From Rhizobium gallicum bv. gallicum R602sp (lineage in GTDB: Bacteria; Pseudomonadota; Alphaproteobacteria; Rhizobiales; Rhizobiaceae), in assembly GCF_000816845.1 (NCBI RefSeq), contig NZ_CP006877.1, positions 997,501 through 1,061,500 of the forward strand: a stretch of DNA of 64,000 nt, written 5' to 3'. Each line of letters opens with the position of its first letter. Position 1 is the first letter of the stretch. The notes under the pieces were generated by a model. The model worked only from the letters and a program-made list of their open reading frames with translations. It searched no databases and was not told where the DNA came from. This document shows, piece by piece, positions 1-9,685 of this stretch. The position numbers and the translations under genes were made by a program.

Positions 1-243
1 AGTCATCGTCTCGCCGTCGGCATCCAGCATCACGCCGGACAGCACCTTCACCAGGTCCGCCTCGCGGCGCTGCGTCACGAAACGCGACTGGCCGGGCTTG
101 CGCTTGTCGAGCCAGGCCTGGATGTCTTCCAGCTTGAAGCGCAGGCCGGGAGGGCAGCCGTCGACGACGCAGCCGAGCGCCGGGCCGTGGCTCTCGCCCC
201 AGGTTGTCACGCGGAAGAGATGACCGAATGTATTATGCGACAT
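1..243 (-). CDS. aroC: chorismate synthase (5' part, runs off the window)
   Basis: Chorismate synthase converts 5-enolpyruvylshikimate 3-phosphate to chorismate, the last shared step of aromatic amino acid synthesis, in the cytoplasm. The first 81 residues are visible, reading leftward from an ATG. They begin [10 protein letters not shown] and contain the family signature TTWGESHG, then CVVDGCPPG and the [14 protein letters not shown] stretch typical of the FMN and substrate pocket. The 3' part lies outside the window. The N-terminal match is unambiguous; what is not shown is whether the rest is intact. Confidence 0.95.
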   Translation of the reverse strand, partial: MSHNTFGHLFRVTTWGESHGPALGCVVDGCPPGLRFKLEDIQAWLDKRKPGQSRFVTQRREADLVKVLSGVMLDADGETMT

Positions 244-421
244 GTGTTCCGACCACGCGCGGCAACCCGCGCCATTCTCCAAAATGCGCGACACTCATAG
301 GCCAAAAAGAGGTTGGGGCAAAAGCCTTTCTTTGCGCGAAATCCACGTGAGGGAGAAATGCTGTTTCCGCAATTGCAAACGATGCGGGTTTTGGACGTCA
401 TCGGCAATGAGAAATGCCGCG

Positions 422-485
422 GCCCCTTCATCCGCCTGCCGCCACTTTCCCCCGTTCTGACGGGTAGATGGGGGCATGCCCTAGC
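422..485 (+). repeat. dispersed intergenic repeat, copy 1
   Basis: This lies in the 369-base gene-free stretch between aroC and the c-di-GMP enzyme. It reads gccccttcatccgcctgcc, then a short CCCGT..ACGGG hairpin, then gggggcatgcc. A clearly related copy in the same orientation lies near 37,580. It resembles the short palindromic intergenic elements (RIME type) common in Rhizobium. No gene was recognised in the surrounding stretch. Confidence 0.5.
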
Positions 486-519
486 CTTCCTCAAGTCTCG
501 GCGCTGGGTATGGCAAGTT

Positions 520-558
520 CCCTCGCCCCGTTTACGGGGAGAAGCGTTAGGGCGAGGG
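520..558. repeat. nested palindrome
   Basis: Outer arms CCCTCGCCC (520-528) and GGGCGAGGG (550-558) are perfect complements. They enclose a smaller stem, CCCCG/CGGGG, at 526-530 and 535-539, so the two stems compete for the same bases. It sits directly beside the dispersed repeat at 422. It is more likely part of a RIME-like repeat than a terminator, since no T-run follows on either strand. Confidence 0.5.
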
Positions 559-612
559 GCAAATCATGCGATGGAGAGCGGCACAAAATCGCAAACAGCT
601 GTTTAAAGCCCC

Positions 613-3600
613 TCAGGAAGCGATCCGCCATGCCGCACCATCGGCTGCGGCGGCCGTGAAGTCGTCGAAGGAGAGGGGACGGGAGAAGGCGTAGCCCTGC
701 AGCAGGTCGCAGCCAAGATCGCGCAGCATATCGGCATGCGAGATCGTCTCGATCCCTTCCGCCACCGTTTCGACGCCGAGCGAGCGGGCGATGTCGATGA
801 TCGAGCTTACCAGTGCGCGCTCCTGCGGGGAGTTGAGGATCGGCTGCACGAGTTGGCGGTCGATCTTGAGCCGTTTCGGCTTCAGCTTCAACAGGCTGAC
901 GATCGATGTATGGCCGGTGCCGAAATCGTCGATTTCGATGTCGATGCCGAGCGCCTTGATGCGGTCGAGGTTGTGAGCCGCCACATCTTCGCTTTCGTCG
1001 AGGAAGATGGATTCCACCAGTTCGAATGAAAGCTCGCCCGGGCGTATCTGCAGGTCGCTCAGCGATTCGAAGAGGCTACCGTCATGCAGCCGCCGCGCTG
1101 AAACATTGACGGAGACCTGCGGCACTGAAACGCCGAGTGCTGCCCAGCGCATCTTGTCCTTCAGAGCGGTTTCGAGAACGATGCGGTCCAGCGCCTGCAC
1201 CACGTTGATCTCGTCGGCGATGCGCAGGAACTTGTCCGGCGTCAGCAGGCCGTGGGCCGGGTGGTTCCAGCGCACCAGCGCTTCGACACCGGTGAGCCGC
1301 ATTGTCCGCGCGCAAAATTGCGGCTGATACCAGGCGGTGAATTCGCCATTCTCGATGCCGGCAAGGATCTCGTCGGCGATGCGCTTGCTGTTGATGATGT
1401 CGGCCTGTAGGTTCTGGTTGAAGAATTCGTAGCGGTTCCGGCCCAGGCTCTTTGCGCGGTAGAGGGCGATATCGGCGTTGATCAGCACCTTGCGCGCGTC
1501 GACATGGATGCCGTTGGCAAGCGCGATGCCGATCGAAACGCCGCAGCGGCAAGGGAAGCCCTGGAAATCGACGGGCTGGCGCATTTCTTCGATGATCCGA
1601 CCCGCCAGCGCGGCCATCTCCTCGTCGCTGGCATCGAGTGCGAGGATGACGAACTCGTCGCCGCCGATGCGCGCGACGACATCGCTGCCACGGACATTCT
1701 TCGAAAGAACCTTCGACGCATGCACCAGCATCGCGTCCCCGGCTGCGTGGCCGAGCGTGTCGTTGATCTGCTTGAAACGGTCGAGGTCGATGTGGAGGAT
1801 TGCGAATTTCTGCCGCTGCGATCGGCTGCTGGCCGTCAGGTTTTCGAGCGCGATGTCGAGCTTGCGGCGGTTGGCCAGTGCCGTCAGCGGATCATGCAGC
1901 GAATTGTGCTCGATACGATTCTTGGCAAGTTCGAGCTCGATATTCTTGGCAACCGCTTCGTCCTTCGCTGCCTTCAGCTCGGCGGTCAGCAGCGCATCTT
2001 CCGTGACGTCGAGCGCGACGCCAATGAGCTTCAGCTGACCTGTCGCCGTCTGGTGCACTTTGCCGGTCGAGCGGATGTAGCGAATGCTGCCGTCCTCGGC
2101 CGGCACGCGGCAAATGAGCGTGTGCTTGTCGCCGAGCTGCTTGAAATGCCGTGCGCTTTCGAGCGCAAAACCACGATCTTCCGGATGAATGCAGGAAAGC
2201 CAAACATCCTGGGGCATGAATCCCTGCCGTGGTTCCAGCCCGTAGAGCTCGTGCATGCGTTCGTCCCAGACCGAGCCGGCCGTGCCGAGCGTCGTTTCCC
2301 AGATGCCGCACTGATAGGAATCGAGCGCCAGATCGAGTCGGGTTGAAAGTTCGGCAAGCTGCGTCTCGCGCCGGGAGAGCTCGTCCAGCGCCAGTTCCAG
2401 CTCGGCATTCTTGATATCGCTGTTTTCTTTTGCCTTGCGCAGCATATCGGCTGCCTCCGCGTCTGCAGTCACGTCCGCGACGATGCCGATCGTCCTGCCG
2501 GTACCGCCCGCATCCGTGTAGAAGGAGCCCACCGAGCGCAGATACCGGATGCGGCCGTCCGAAAGCCTGATACGGTACTGTGCCGTGCAGGACGTGCCTG
2601 CCAGGCTGCAGTTGAAAAAGTGCGTCTCGGCGATTGGCCGGTCTGCCGCCACGATTGCCTCGAGCCAGCTTTCAAGCGGATGACTGCCTTCGCCGGCAGG
2701 CTGGCCGTGAAGGCCCGAGGCGCGCGTGTCCCAGTAAAGGCTGTGGCCGTGATCCTGCAGTTCCCAGATGCCGATATTGGAAGAATCCAGCGCCAGGTTC
2801 AGCCGCTGCGAAAGTTCGAGCAGCTTCGTTTCGCGGGCCTCGAGCTCGTTGACATTGCGGGTGCGCTCGCCAAGAAGCAGGGTCGCGAGGAAGATCGGCA
2901 CGATGATGACGCAGCCGGCCGCGATGATGATCAAGCGAAGCTGAAGCTGGTTCGGCGGAGCTTTGTTCCATCCGGTCGTGGGCACGGCCGAAAGCTCCCA
3001 GCGCCCGCCCGCGAAGGTGATATTGCGGCGGAACGGCTGCTTGTCGAGCACATCGGCGCTGCCGAAGAAGGGAAGGGCGCGTTGCTCGGCCACAGTCCCC
3101 AGGTCGCGCACCGCGATCGAAAGATGGTCGAGATGCGGGTAGCGTTCCTGGTTTTCGCTATTGCGCGCGGGTTTGAGGCCAGTGTTTTCGTAAAACATAT
3201 CCTGGTCGATCGTGACTTCGACGGCACCCCAGATCTTGCGCTGCCCGTTCTCCTTGATGAAGATCGGAAAGAAGATCGCGAAGGCATCCCTTCCGCTGCC
3301 GATCTTGACCGGGCCGTAAAAACGCGCCTGCTGGTCTCCCGTATTGCGCCCGACGGACTGGCGCAGCATCAGCTTTTCACGCACATCCTTGCCGATGCGG
3401 CTCTTGCCGGACTGCGGCGGGAAGACGTTGCCGACGACGAAATCGGGTGCGACGGCGATGCTGACGAAATGGGGATTTTGGATGAGCAGCCAATTGATCT
3501 GGCGCGCCATTTCTTCATCGCCGGCTTTCGCGCTCACGGAAATCATGTTGGACAGATCGCGGACAACGGTAACGTCCATATTGATCTGTGCCGCCATGCG

Positions 3601-3792
3601 CGCGCGAATGAGGTTCGTCTCGTTTTCTGTGCGGATCTGCAGCTCTCGCAGATAGGCCGCAGTATTCGCACGGTCGAGCGTGAAGCCGACCACAACGACC
3701 ACAAATGCGACGAGAGTCGAAACCAGCAGTGAAACCCAGGTATTCTTGAGTACCCGCCGCAATTGAATGTTGGCGCCTAGCCGGAAAAGCAA
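613..3792 (-). CDS. membrane diguanylate cyclase/phosphodiesterase (sensor-PAS-PAS-GGDEF-EAL)
   Basis: A 1059-residue c-di-GMP turnover enzyme. The N-terminal membrane segment spans about 18-38 and a second about 285-307; the roughly 245 residues between them are probably periplasmic and resemble a CHASE/Cache-like sensor. Two PAS domains follow (from about 330 and about 490, both with an ALDS..xGIWE start). The GGDEF domain has an intact RIGGDEFVIL near 709. The EAL domain has EALVRW near 836 and DDFGTGHTS, so both activities look possible. The gene stands alone between aroC and a DUF1344 gene. The ligand cannot be told from sequence. Confidence 0.88.
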   Translation of the reverse strand: MLFRLGANIQLRRVLKNTWVSLLVSTLVAFVVVVVGFTLDRANTAAYLRELQIRTENETNLIRARMAAQINMDVTVVRDLSNMISVSAKAGDEEMARQINWLLIQNPHFVSIAVAPDFVVGNVFPPQSGKSRIGKDVREKLMLRQSVGRNTGDQQARFYGPVKIGSGRDAFAIFFPIFIKENGQRKIWGAVEVTIDQDMFYENTGLKPARNSENQERYPHLDHLSIAVRDLGTVAEQRALPFFGSADVLDKQPFRRNITFAGGRWELSAVPTTGWNKAPPNQLQLRLIIIAAGCVIIVPIFLATLLLGERTRNVNELEARETKLLELSQRLNLALDSSNIGIWELQDHGHSLYWDTRASGLHGQPAGEGSHPLESWLEAIVAADRPIAETHFFNCSLAGTSCTAQYRIRLSDGRIRYLRSVGSFYTDAGGTGRTIGIVADVTADAEAADMLRKAKENSDIKNAELELALDELSRRETQLAELSTRLDLALDSYQCGIWETTLGTAGSVWDERMHELYGLEPRQGFMPQDVWLSCIHPEDRGFALESARHFKQLGDKHTLICRVPAEDGSIRYIRSTGKVHQTATGQLKLIGVALDVTEDALLTAELKAAKDEAVAKNIELELAKNRIEHNSLHDPLTALANRRKLDIALENLTASSRSQRQKFAILHIDLDRFKQINDTLGHAAGDAMLVHASKVLSKNVRGSDVVARIGGDEFVILALDASDEEMAALAGRIIEEMRQPVDFQGFPCRCGVSIGIALANGIHVDARKVLINADIALYRAKSLGRNRYEFFNQNLQADIINSKRIADEILAGIENGEFTAWYQPQFCARTMRLTGVEALVRWNHPAHGLLTPDKFLRIADEINVVQALDRIVLETALKDKMRWAALGVSVPQVSVNVSARRLHDGSLFESLSDLQIRPGELSFELVESIFLDESEDVAAHNLDRIKALGIDIEIDDFGTGHTSIVSLLKLKPKRLKIDRQLVQPILNSPQERALVSSIIDIARSLGVETVAEGIETISHADMLRDLGCDLLQGYAFSRPLSFDDFTAAAADGAAWRIAS

Positions 3793-4036
3793 AAATATGT
3801 CCCCCTGTTCGGCGGAACTCTAGGAGGAACCGGTTAATTTACGATTTCCTGATGGTTCATCTTTGCGGCTTGCAATCAAGAGCGCTCGAATGGTTAGCGG
3901 CTGCTCTTGATCGTTGTTGAAGTGCCATTCATCAATGAGGCGCGGAAAGCCATTCTTCCGGGCAATTTTCGCCATATTCAGGAGCTTATCTGTGTTTCAC
4001 TGGATTTTTGCGTCGAGTTCCAAGAGGGTTGCCGCG

Positions 4037-4297
4037 ATGCGTTTTTTTGTTGCCACGCTGCTGGCCACAGCAAGTTTCCTGTCGCCCATCAGCAGCTTTG
4101 CGGAAAGCGCCGACGTCGAAGCGACCATCAAGAAAGTCGACATGAGCAGCCTCAGCCTGACACTCGATGACGGCAAGACATACCAGGCGCCCGAGGAGTT
4201 CAACTTCGATGGGCTGAAGGCCGGTGTGAAAGTGGTGATCTTCTACACGGAAGTCGACGGCAAGCGGGTGATCAACGACCTCGATATCGTGCAGTGA
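4037..4297 (+). CDS. DUF1344 family small exported protein
   Basis: An 86-residue protein with an N-terminal signal peptide (MRFFVATLLATASFLSPISSFA) followed by a compact domain with LTLDDGKTYQAPEEF, GLKAGVKVVIFY and VDGKRVINDL, the pattern of the Rhizobiales DUF1344 family. The ATG at 4037 was chosen over a longer upstream frame because AGAGGG lies just before it and the signal peptide starts there. It is probably periplasmic. The family has no known function. It is convergent with the histidine phosphatase gene, 7 bases apart. Confidence 0.8.
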   Translation: MRFFVATLLATASFLSPISSFAESADVEATIKKVDMSSLSLTLDDGKTYQAPEEFNFDGLKAGVKVVIFYTEVDGKRVINDLDIVQ

Positions 4298-4304
4298 TTA
4301 GAGA

Positions 4305-4895
4305 CTATATCCAGCCGATCAGTCTTTTCGCAGTGTCGATCTTCAAGATTCGGTCCTGCGGAATTTCCCCCTCGGCAGCCTCGTGCTTCGGCAGATCGGC
4401 GATCATCTTGAAGAGGCTGCGGATGACGCCGCCATGCGTGACGCAAACGGTTGGGCGCTCGACGGAATTCAACCATGAGCGGATGCGCCACGACATGATT
4501 TCGTAGCTTTCGGCATAGTCGCCAGGCGGGATGAAATCCCATTTGTTGATATTGCGCTCGATGATGCGATCGCGCTGGGTCGCCTTCAGTTCCCGGATGG
4601 TGAAGCCTTCCCAGTCGCCGAAGGAAACTTCGACCAGCCGGTCGTCGCTGCGGTAGTCCTTGGGCGGCAGGCCCATTGCCGTGCGCATGATCTCCATCGT
4701 CTCGCGCGTGCGCTGGAGCGGGCTTGCGACGAAATCGAAGGGAATGGCTTCTACCCTGACAATCTCGGCCATGTCGATGCCGTTCAGCCGCGCCTGTTCG
4801 CGGCCGATGACATTCAGCGGAATATCCTTCTGGCCTTGCAGACGGCGTTCAGCGTTCCAGTCGGTCTGACCATGTCGGACCACATAGATGAGCAA
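4305..4895 (-). CDS. histidine phosphatase family protein
   Basis: A 196-residue member of the phosphoglycerate-mutase-like histidine phosphatase superfamily. The phospho-accepting motif RHGQTDWN is at residues 8-15, the second catalytic arginine region reads SPLQRTRETM, and the C-terminal histidine is in CVTHGGVIRS. The physiological substrate is not predictable. The start appears to be TTG (MLIYVVRHGQ), with no strong ribosome site; the strand beginning LIYVVRHG is the conserved family N-terminus. It lies downstream of fabI on the same strand, 27 bases away. Confidence 0.88.
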   Translation of the reverse strand: MLIYVVRHGQTDWNAERRLQGQKDIPLNVIGREQARLNGIDMAEIVRVEAIPFDFVASPLQRTRETMEIMRTAMGLPPKDYRSDDRLVEVSFGDWEGFTIRELKATQRDRIIERNINKWDFIPPGDYAESYEIMSWRIRSWLNSVERPTVCVTHGGVIRSLFKMIADLPKHEAAEGEIPQDRILKIDTAKRLIGWI

Positions 4896-4922
4896 GGCAG
4901 GTTCCGCTTGATTTGACTTCGA

Positions 4923-5741
4923 TCAGTCCTTGATAACTGAAATATCCGGCGCGTCTACCGCCTTCATGCCGATCACATGATAACCGCTGTCGGCGTGGTG
5001 TACTTCGCCGGTGACCGAACGCGAGAGGTCAGACAGCATGTAAAGGCCAACATCGCCGACGTCTTCGATGGTGACGGTGCGGCGGAGCGGAGCGTTATAT
5101 TCGTTCCACTTCAGGATATAGCGGAAATCGCCGATGCCGGAGGCTGCCAGCGTCTTGATCGGGCCTGCCGAAATCGCATTGACACGGATGTTCTTCGGTC
5201 CGAGATCGACGGCGAGGTACTTGACGCTCGCTTCGAGCGCAGCCTTTGCAACGCCCATGACATTGTAGTTCGGCATGACCTTCTCGGCGCCGTAATAGGT
5301 GAGCGTCAGCAGCGAGCCGCCCTCGGTCATGAGTTTCTCGGCGCGGCGTGCGACGGACGTGAACGAGTAGACGGAAATCTGCATCGTCTTGGAAAAATTG
5401 TCCGGAGAAGTATCGACGTAGCGGCCGGTCAGCTCGTCCTTGTCCGAAAAGCCGATCGCGTGAACGACGAAATCGATCTTGCCCCACATCTTTTCGATGT
5501 TCTCGAAAACCGCATCGATGCTCGCTTCATCACTGACGTCACAGTGGCCGGCGAGTACGCCGCCAAGTTCGGCAGCCAGAGGCTCGACGCGTTTTTTCAG
5601 GGCATCTCCCTGATATGTAAAGGCAATTTCGGCGCCCTGTGTATGAATGGCTTTGGCAATGCCCCACGCAATCGAACGATTGTTGGCGACGCCCATGATG
5701 ACGCCACGCTTGCCTGACATGAGGCCTGTTGCTTGAGCCAT
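4923..5741 (-). CDS. fabI: enoyl-[acyl-carrier-protein] reductase (NADH)
   Basis: FabI reduces trans-2-enoyl-ACP in the last step of each fatty-acid elongation round. The 272-residue protein has the FabI dinucleotide motif GVANNRSIAWGIAKAI near the N-terminus, the HAIGF strand and the Y-x6-K catalytic pair in YNVMGVAKAALE, followed by RVNAISAGPIKTLA. These distinguish FabI from general short-chain dehydrogenases. It is preceded by the DnaJ-type gene on the same strand. Rhizobia often carry more than one FabI, so this need not be the only enoyl reductase. Confidence 0.93.
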   Translation of the reverse strand: MAQATGLMSGKRGVIMGVANNRSIAWGIAKAIHTQGAEIAFTYQGDALKKRVEPLAAELGGVLAGHCDVSDEASIDAVFENIEKMWGKIDFVVHAIGFSDKDELTGRYVDTSPDNFSKTMQISVYSFTSVARRAEKLMTEGGSLLTLTYYGAEKVMPNYNVMGVAKAALEASVKYLAVDLGPKNIRVNAISAGPIKTLAASGIGDFRYILKWNEYNAPLRRTVTIEDVGDVGLYMLSDLSRSVTGEVHHADSGYHVIGMKAVDAPDISVIKD

Positions 5742-5863
5742 ATTTTGCCCCCTAATGAACCAATTGGAAGTTGCCTATGGCATAGGCCGTTAATCGGTTC
5801 AAGATTGCGGGCAATCATCAACTGTTAGGGATCGTAACAAAGGGTGCGCTTGTCACGAAAATT

Positions 5864-7015
5864 TCACAGAAACAGCCCTTCGCGCATGCTTCTCATGAGA
5901 TCCGTGACCTTATCATCCGGCTTTTCCCACAACATAATGCGCAGCTCGACGATCAGGTCGCCCTTTCCGCCTGTGTCGTCGGGCAGGCCCTGGCCGGAGA
6001 TTCGGATCGTCTTGTCGGATCCTGACCAGGCGGGAACGGTGACCTCGACCGGCCCGTTCGGCCCGTCGATGCGCGCTTCGGTTCCAAGGACGGCATTCTC
6101 GATCGTCACCGGCAGCACGGTACGCAGGTCGAAGCCGTCGACGGTGAAACGCGCATCGGATGCGATGTGGATGCTGACGACCGCGTCGCCTCGCTGCATG
6201 TTCGGCAGCTTGTAGCCTTGGCTCTTCAGCCGGACCTGAAGGCCTTCCCGTGTCCCGGCCGACAATGCGAAGCTTGCCTCGCGGCCCTCGCCGAGCTGCA
6301 CCGTGGTCCAGCTGCCCTTCAATACGTCCTCGATCGTGACCGTTACCTGTGCGGATTGATCCGGTGCCTTTTCAGGTGCGGGCGCGCTGCCGGTAAAGCG
6401 GCGCACAAGCGATGTCAGAATGCTCAAGGGCTGGAGAATGCCGCCAGCGGCCGCAATCGTCTCCGTGCTTTCTTCCTCGGGCTTTACAGCTTCCGCTTCG
6501 AGTTTGCCTGCCTCCGCCTCTGTCCGCTTGCCGGCATTTGCCTGTGGATGAGCCGTCGCGCCGGCGCTTGCAGCCTTGGCCTGCGCGCCAAAAATGCGCA
6601 CGACCATGTCTTCGGCGGATTCCGGGCTGAAGTGCTGCTGTTTTGCCGCCTCGGCGGCGGCCTTCGCAGCCTTCTGCGCGTTGGCGCGGGCGAGTTCTTC
6701 CATCACCCGTTCGGCATTCGCCTGCGCGGCCCTCGCACGGACTGCCGCCTCGCGAGCCGCCTGGCGCTGCTGCATGATCGTCTCGCCATTCATTCGCGCC
6801 TCTGCCATCCGTGCGGCCGTATCGAAAAGGCTGCGCTTCTTGGGGTCCTTCAATGTCTCATAGGCACGACCGACCTCGGCGAAACGAGCCGTTGCGGTCG
6901 GATCGCCCTGGTTGTGATCCGGATGAACGGCCTTGGCCATGTTGCGCCAGGCCGCCTTGATCTCGTCTGTCCCTGCGTCCTGAGGAACGCCCAAAATCTT
7001 GTAAGGATCGCGCAT
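5864..7015 (-). CDS. DnaJ-type co-chaperone (J domain plus DnaJ C-terminal domain)
   Basis: A 383-residue J-protein. The N-terminal J domain starts MRDPYKILGV and contains the HPD tripeptide in VHPDHN, which stimulates DnaK ATPase. An alanine/glutamate-rich region of about 150 residues, probably helical, follows. The C-terminal part matches the DnaJ substrate-binding fold (VTVTIEDVLKGSW, GTREGLQVRLKSQGY, GKGDLIVELRI). The cysteine-rich zinc domain of true DnaJ is missing, so it is closer to the CbpA/type II class than to the main DnaJ. Confidence 0.85.
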   Translation of the reverse strand: MRDPYKILGVPQDAGTDEIKAAWRNMAKAVHPDHNQGDPTATARFAEVGRAYETLKDPKKRSLFDTAARMAEARMNGETIMQQRQAAREAAVRARAAQANAERVMEELARANAQKAAKAAAEAAKQQHFSPESAEDMVVRIFGAQAKAASAGATAHPQANAGKRTEAEAGKLEAEAVKPEEESTETIAAAGGILQPLSILTSLVRRFTGSAPAPEKAPDQSAQVTVTIEDVLKGSWTTVQLGEGREASFALSAGTREGLQVRLKSQGYKLPNMQRGDAVVSIHIASDARFTVDGFDLRTVLPVTIENAVLGTEARIDGPNGPVEVTVPAWSGSDKTIRISGQGLPDDTGGKGDLIVELRIMLWEKPDDKVTDLMRSMREGLFL

Positions 7016-7268
7016 TTAATAACCGCCGGTGTTGCGATGCGGCGTGCCTGTCCTTGCCCAGCACCCCGAAGCCCAATGACAACTCTCCGCGCGCCTTCCG
7101 GCATTTCAGACGAACCGGAACACGCGTCTACTAGCCGATCGTGCGTCAGAGTTACTAATCAGTCCTTATTTTTCGGGGAGGGGAATGCGGCTTTCGCCGC
7201 AAATGGTTAGCTTTCTGCTAAGCATTGCGGCTGCGGTCCGGCTGCGATTAATCATGTCTTGAAGCGGG

Positions 7269-7727
7269 TCAGCCTTCCGGCTGGAAGCTCAGCAGTTGCC
7301 AGTTGCCGCCGCCGACGAGGCAGGTCTTGCCGTAGAACTTGGCAATGCCGGCATAGGAGTGCCGCGTCGTGCGGAACTGGCGGCAGACCTGGCCCTGATC
7401 GTTGTTTTCGACGATCGTGTCGATGACGCCGGCGCTGCCGGTGGAGGAATTCGCCCAGGGCAGCGGCTGGCCGGCCATCCTCTGGATGTCGGCAGAGGTG
7501 ACCGCGTTGCGAACCGTCATTTCGTCGGAAAGCGTATCGGTGCTCGGCGGCGTCTGCGGCACGGTTCCGGTGGCAACCGAACGGTCCACCTTCGAATCGC
7601 TCAGGAAGTCAAAACCGCCCGTCATGCAGCCAGAAAGCGGCAGCATCGCCGCGCCGATGACGAACAACGTGGCGCAACGGCACAGCAGGCCCTTTGTATG
7701 GCGATTTGACTTTGCTATGACTTCCAC
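7269..7727 (-). CDS. RT0821/Lpp0805-family surface lipoprotein
   Basis: A 152-residue protein with a basic N-terminus, a hydrophobic segment and a lipobox LSGC, so probably a lipid-anchored envelope protein. The C-terminal half has the family pattern QPLPWANSSTGSAG ... CRQFRTTRHSYAGIAKFYGKTCLVGGGNW, with paired cysteines. The start appears to be a GTG at 7727. It is divergent from pdxH, with about 65 bases for both promoters. The family has no established biochemical function. Confidence 0.75.
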   Translation of the reverse strand: MEVIAKSNRHTKGLLCRCATLFVIGAAMLPLSGCMTGGFDFLSDSKVDRSVATGTVPQTPPSTDTLSDEMTVRNAVTSADIQRMAGQPLPWANSSTGSAGVIDTIVENNDQGQVCRQFRTTRHSYAGIAKFYGKTCLVGGGNWQLLSFQPEG

Positions 7728-7793
7728 CCTGCGTCCTGTCCAGTCGTGAAAAGCTGGGCATTAAACCAATAAACCCGGGGCATTTGAGCTAAT

Positions 7794-8414
7794 ATGTCGG
7801 CAAATGAGTTAATAAGCGGTGACTTCACCGAGCGCGACGAGCCGTTCAAGCTTTTCGCGGAATGGCTAAAAGATGCCGAGGGTTCCGAGATAAACGATCC
7901 GAATGCGGTAGCGCTTGCGACGGTCGATGAAGATGGCCTTCCCAATGTCCGCATGGTTCTCCTGAAGGGATTCGATAGCGACGGATTCGTCTTCTACACC
8001 AATTTCGAGAGTCAGAAAGGCCGCGAAATCTTGGGGCAGAAAAAAGCGGCCATGTGTTTTCACTGGAAAACGCTGCGACGGCAAGTGCGCGTGCGCGGTC
8101 CTGTGGAAATCGTGACCGAGGAGGAAGCCGACGCTTATTTCCAGACGCGCGCCCGCGGCAGCCGCATCGGCGCCTGGGCATCCAAGCAGTCCCGTCCGCT
8201 GGAAAGCCGTTTTGCGCTGGAAAGAGCCGTGGCCGAATATACGGCGCGCTATGCCATCGGCGAAATCCCGCGGCCGCCCTACTGGTCGGGTTTCCGCATC
8301 AAGCCGGTTTCGATCGAATTCTGGAAGGACCAGAACTTCCGCCTGCACGACCGCATCGAATTCCGCCGCAAGGCCCCGGAAGGCGATTGGCAAAAGATCA
8401 GGATGTATCCTTAA
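7794..8414 (+). CDS. pdxH: pyridoxamine 5'-phosphate oxidase
   Basis: PdxH is the FMN enzyme that oxidises pyridoxine or pyridoxamine phosphate to pyridoxal phosphate. The 206-residue length is typical. Recognisable motifs are [20 protein letters not shown] and [20 protein letters not shown] (FMN and PLP binding), [11 protein letters not shown], and the C-terminal [11 protein letters not shown]. It is the sole gene rightward of a divergent promoter region and ends 4 bases from the convergent deacetylase gene. Confidence 0.95.
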   Translation: MSANELISGDFTERDEPFKLFAEWLKDAEGSEINDPNAVALATVDEDGLPNVRMVLLKGFDSDGFVFYTNFESQKGREILGQKKAAMCFHWKTLRRQVRVRGPVEIVTEEEADAYFQTRARGSRIGAWASKQSRPLESRFALERAVAEYTARYAIGEIPRPPYWSGFRIKPVSIEFWKDQNFRLHDRIEFRRKAPEGDWQKIRMYP

Positions 8415-8418
8415 GCGG

Positions 8419-9465
8419 TTAACGGCCCATCAGCTTCAGCGGAATGCCGGAGGCGAGTGCCGAGACATAGCGCGGCTTCTGGTAAAAGCCATTGAGAGAA
8501 AGCCGCGGCAGATAGGTGGTGCTGCCGGGCAGGTCCGGCCGCATGACACCCGGCCGGGTCGTCACCGCGACCTTGAACCTGAGTTCGGCTGCGATTGCCG
8601 CCTCGCGACGGCTTGCTGCTTCGGGTGTGCCATATGGGAATGCGAAGGTTTGCGGCCGTTTGCCGGTAATCGCCTCTACATGGTCGGCGGAAAGCGCTAT
8701 TTCCTCCCGTGCTTCGGCTTCCGGAAGCCGCGCAAGCGCGCGGTGGCTGACCGTATGGGCGCCGATGGAGGCGAGGGGGCTTGCGTCGAGAAGATTGAGT
8801 TCCGCCGCGCCCATCACGAGATCGTCGACGAGTTCGGCCGGATCGATTTCATGGTGACGGGCGAGCGCATCGATCTTCGCAACCGCCGAGGCCTCGTCGG
8901 TGCCGTGGACATGGGCTGCTAACCGCGAGAATGCGGCATGCTGATCGGCCAATGTGAAAAGCGTGATGTTCTCTTCGCCTCCGCCGAAATCGAAGTGGAC
9001 CTTTCCGGCCTTCCGCAAAACGGCGGCAAGCGTCTCCCACCAGATCGTGTGCGTGCGCTCCGTCAGGCCCTTTGCCACGAATACGGTAAAGGGTGCCGCG
9101 TGCTTCTCGAAGATCGGATAGGCGTGAACGAGGTTGTTGCGGTAGCCGTCGTCCAGGGTAAAGGCTGCGAAGGGCTGCTCGCCGGCCCGTCCGTAAAGCA
9201 ATGCCGGAATCTCGTCCAGCGCGACGAAACGGTACCCGTCATGCGCAAGCCGCGTCAGCGCCGCATCGAGAAATTCCGGCGTGATTTCGAGGTGTGCATT
9301 CGGCTCGAAAGCATGCGGCTCGTGCGGCCTGACATGATGGAGGGTGAAGATCGCGCCGCGCCCGCGCGCGCTGCGCATGAGCCGGAGAGCAGCGATGAGA
9401 TGCGCAGCTTCGAGCCCGCCGGTAATGGCGATCCGTTTCGCGCGACTTTTCCACAGCCTGTGCAT
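8419..9465 (-). CDS. polysaccharide deacetylase family protein
   Basis: A NodB-homology carbohydrate esterase (CE4-like) of about 348 residues. The metal/catalytic motif is in FTLDDGYRNNL (the family T-F/L-D-D-G), a second in SIGAHTVSHRALARL (H-S/T-x2-H), and the later strand in FAFPYGTPEA. It probably deacetylates an N-acetylated surface polysaccharide. The ATG at 9465 is chosen because AGGGAGG lies just upstream; a longer start at 9528 without such a site is possible. No signal peptide is obvious. Confidence 0.8.
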   Translation of the reverse strand: MHRLWKSRAKRIAITGGLEAAHLIAALRLMRSARGRGAIFTLHHVRPHEPHAFEPNAHLEITPEFLDAALTRLAHDGYRFVALDEIPALLYGRAGEQPFAAFTLDDGYRNNLVHAYPIFEKHAAPFTVFVAKGLTERTHTIWWETLAAVLRKAGKVHFDFGGGEENITLFTLADQHAAFSRLAAHVHGTDEASAVAKIDALARHHEIDPAELVDDLVMGAAELNLLDASPLASIGAHTVSHRALARLPEAEAREEIALSADHVEAITGKRPQTFAFPYGTPEAASRREAAIAAELRFKVAVTTRPGVMRPDLPGSTTYLPRLSLNGFYQKPRYVSALASGIPLKLMGR

Positions 9466-9685
9466 TGCGCCTCCCTGAAGACGGGCGAACCTATCAATTA
9501 TGGTGTTAAGCGTTGTTGAACGTTGCATTTTCGGGTGAAATCTTTACGTTCCGTTCACCAAGAGCAAAGAAAACTCAAAAAATCAGTGTCCGTTGCGTCA
9601 AAGTCGCGCCAAATTAGCGGCTTCTGTCGCAGAACGGGACATGTTTTGGCTTCGCCGCAGTCGGCACTTGTATTGAGGGGACTTC

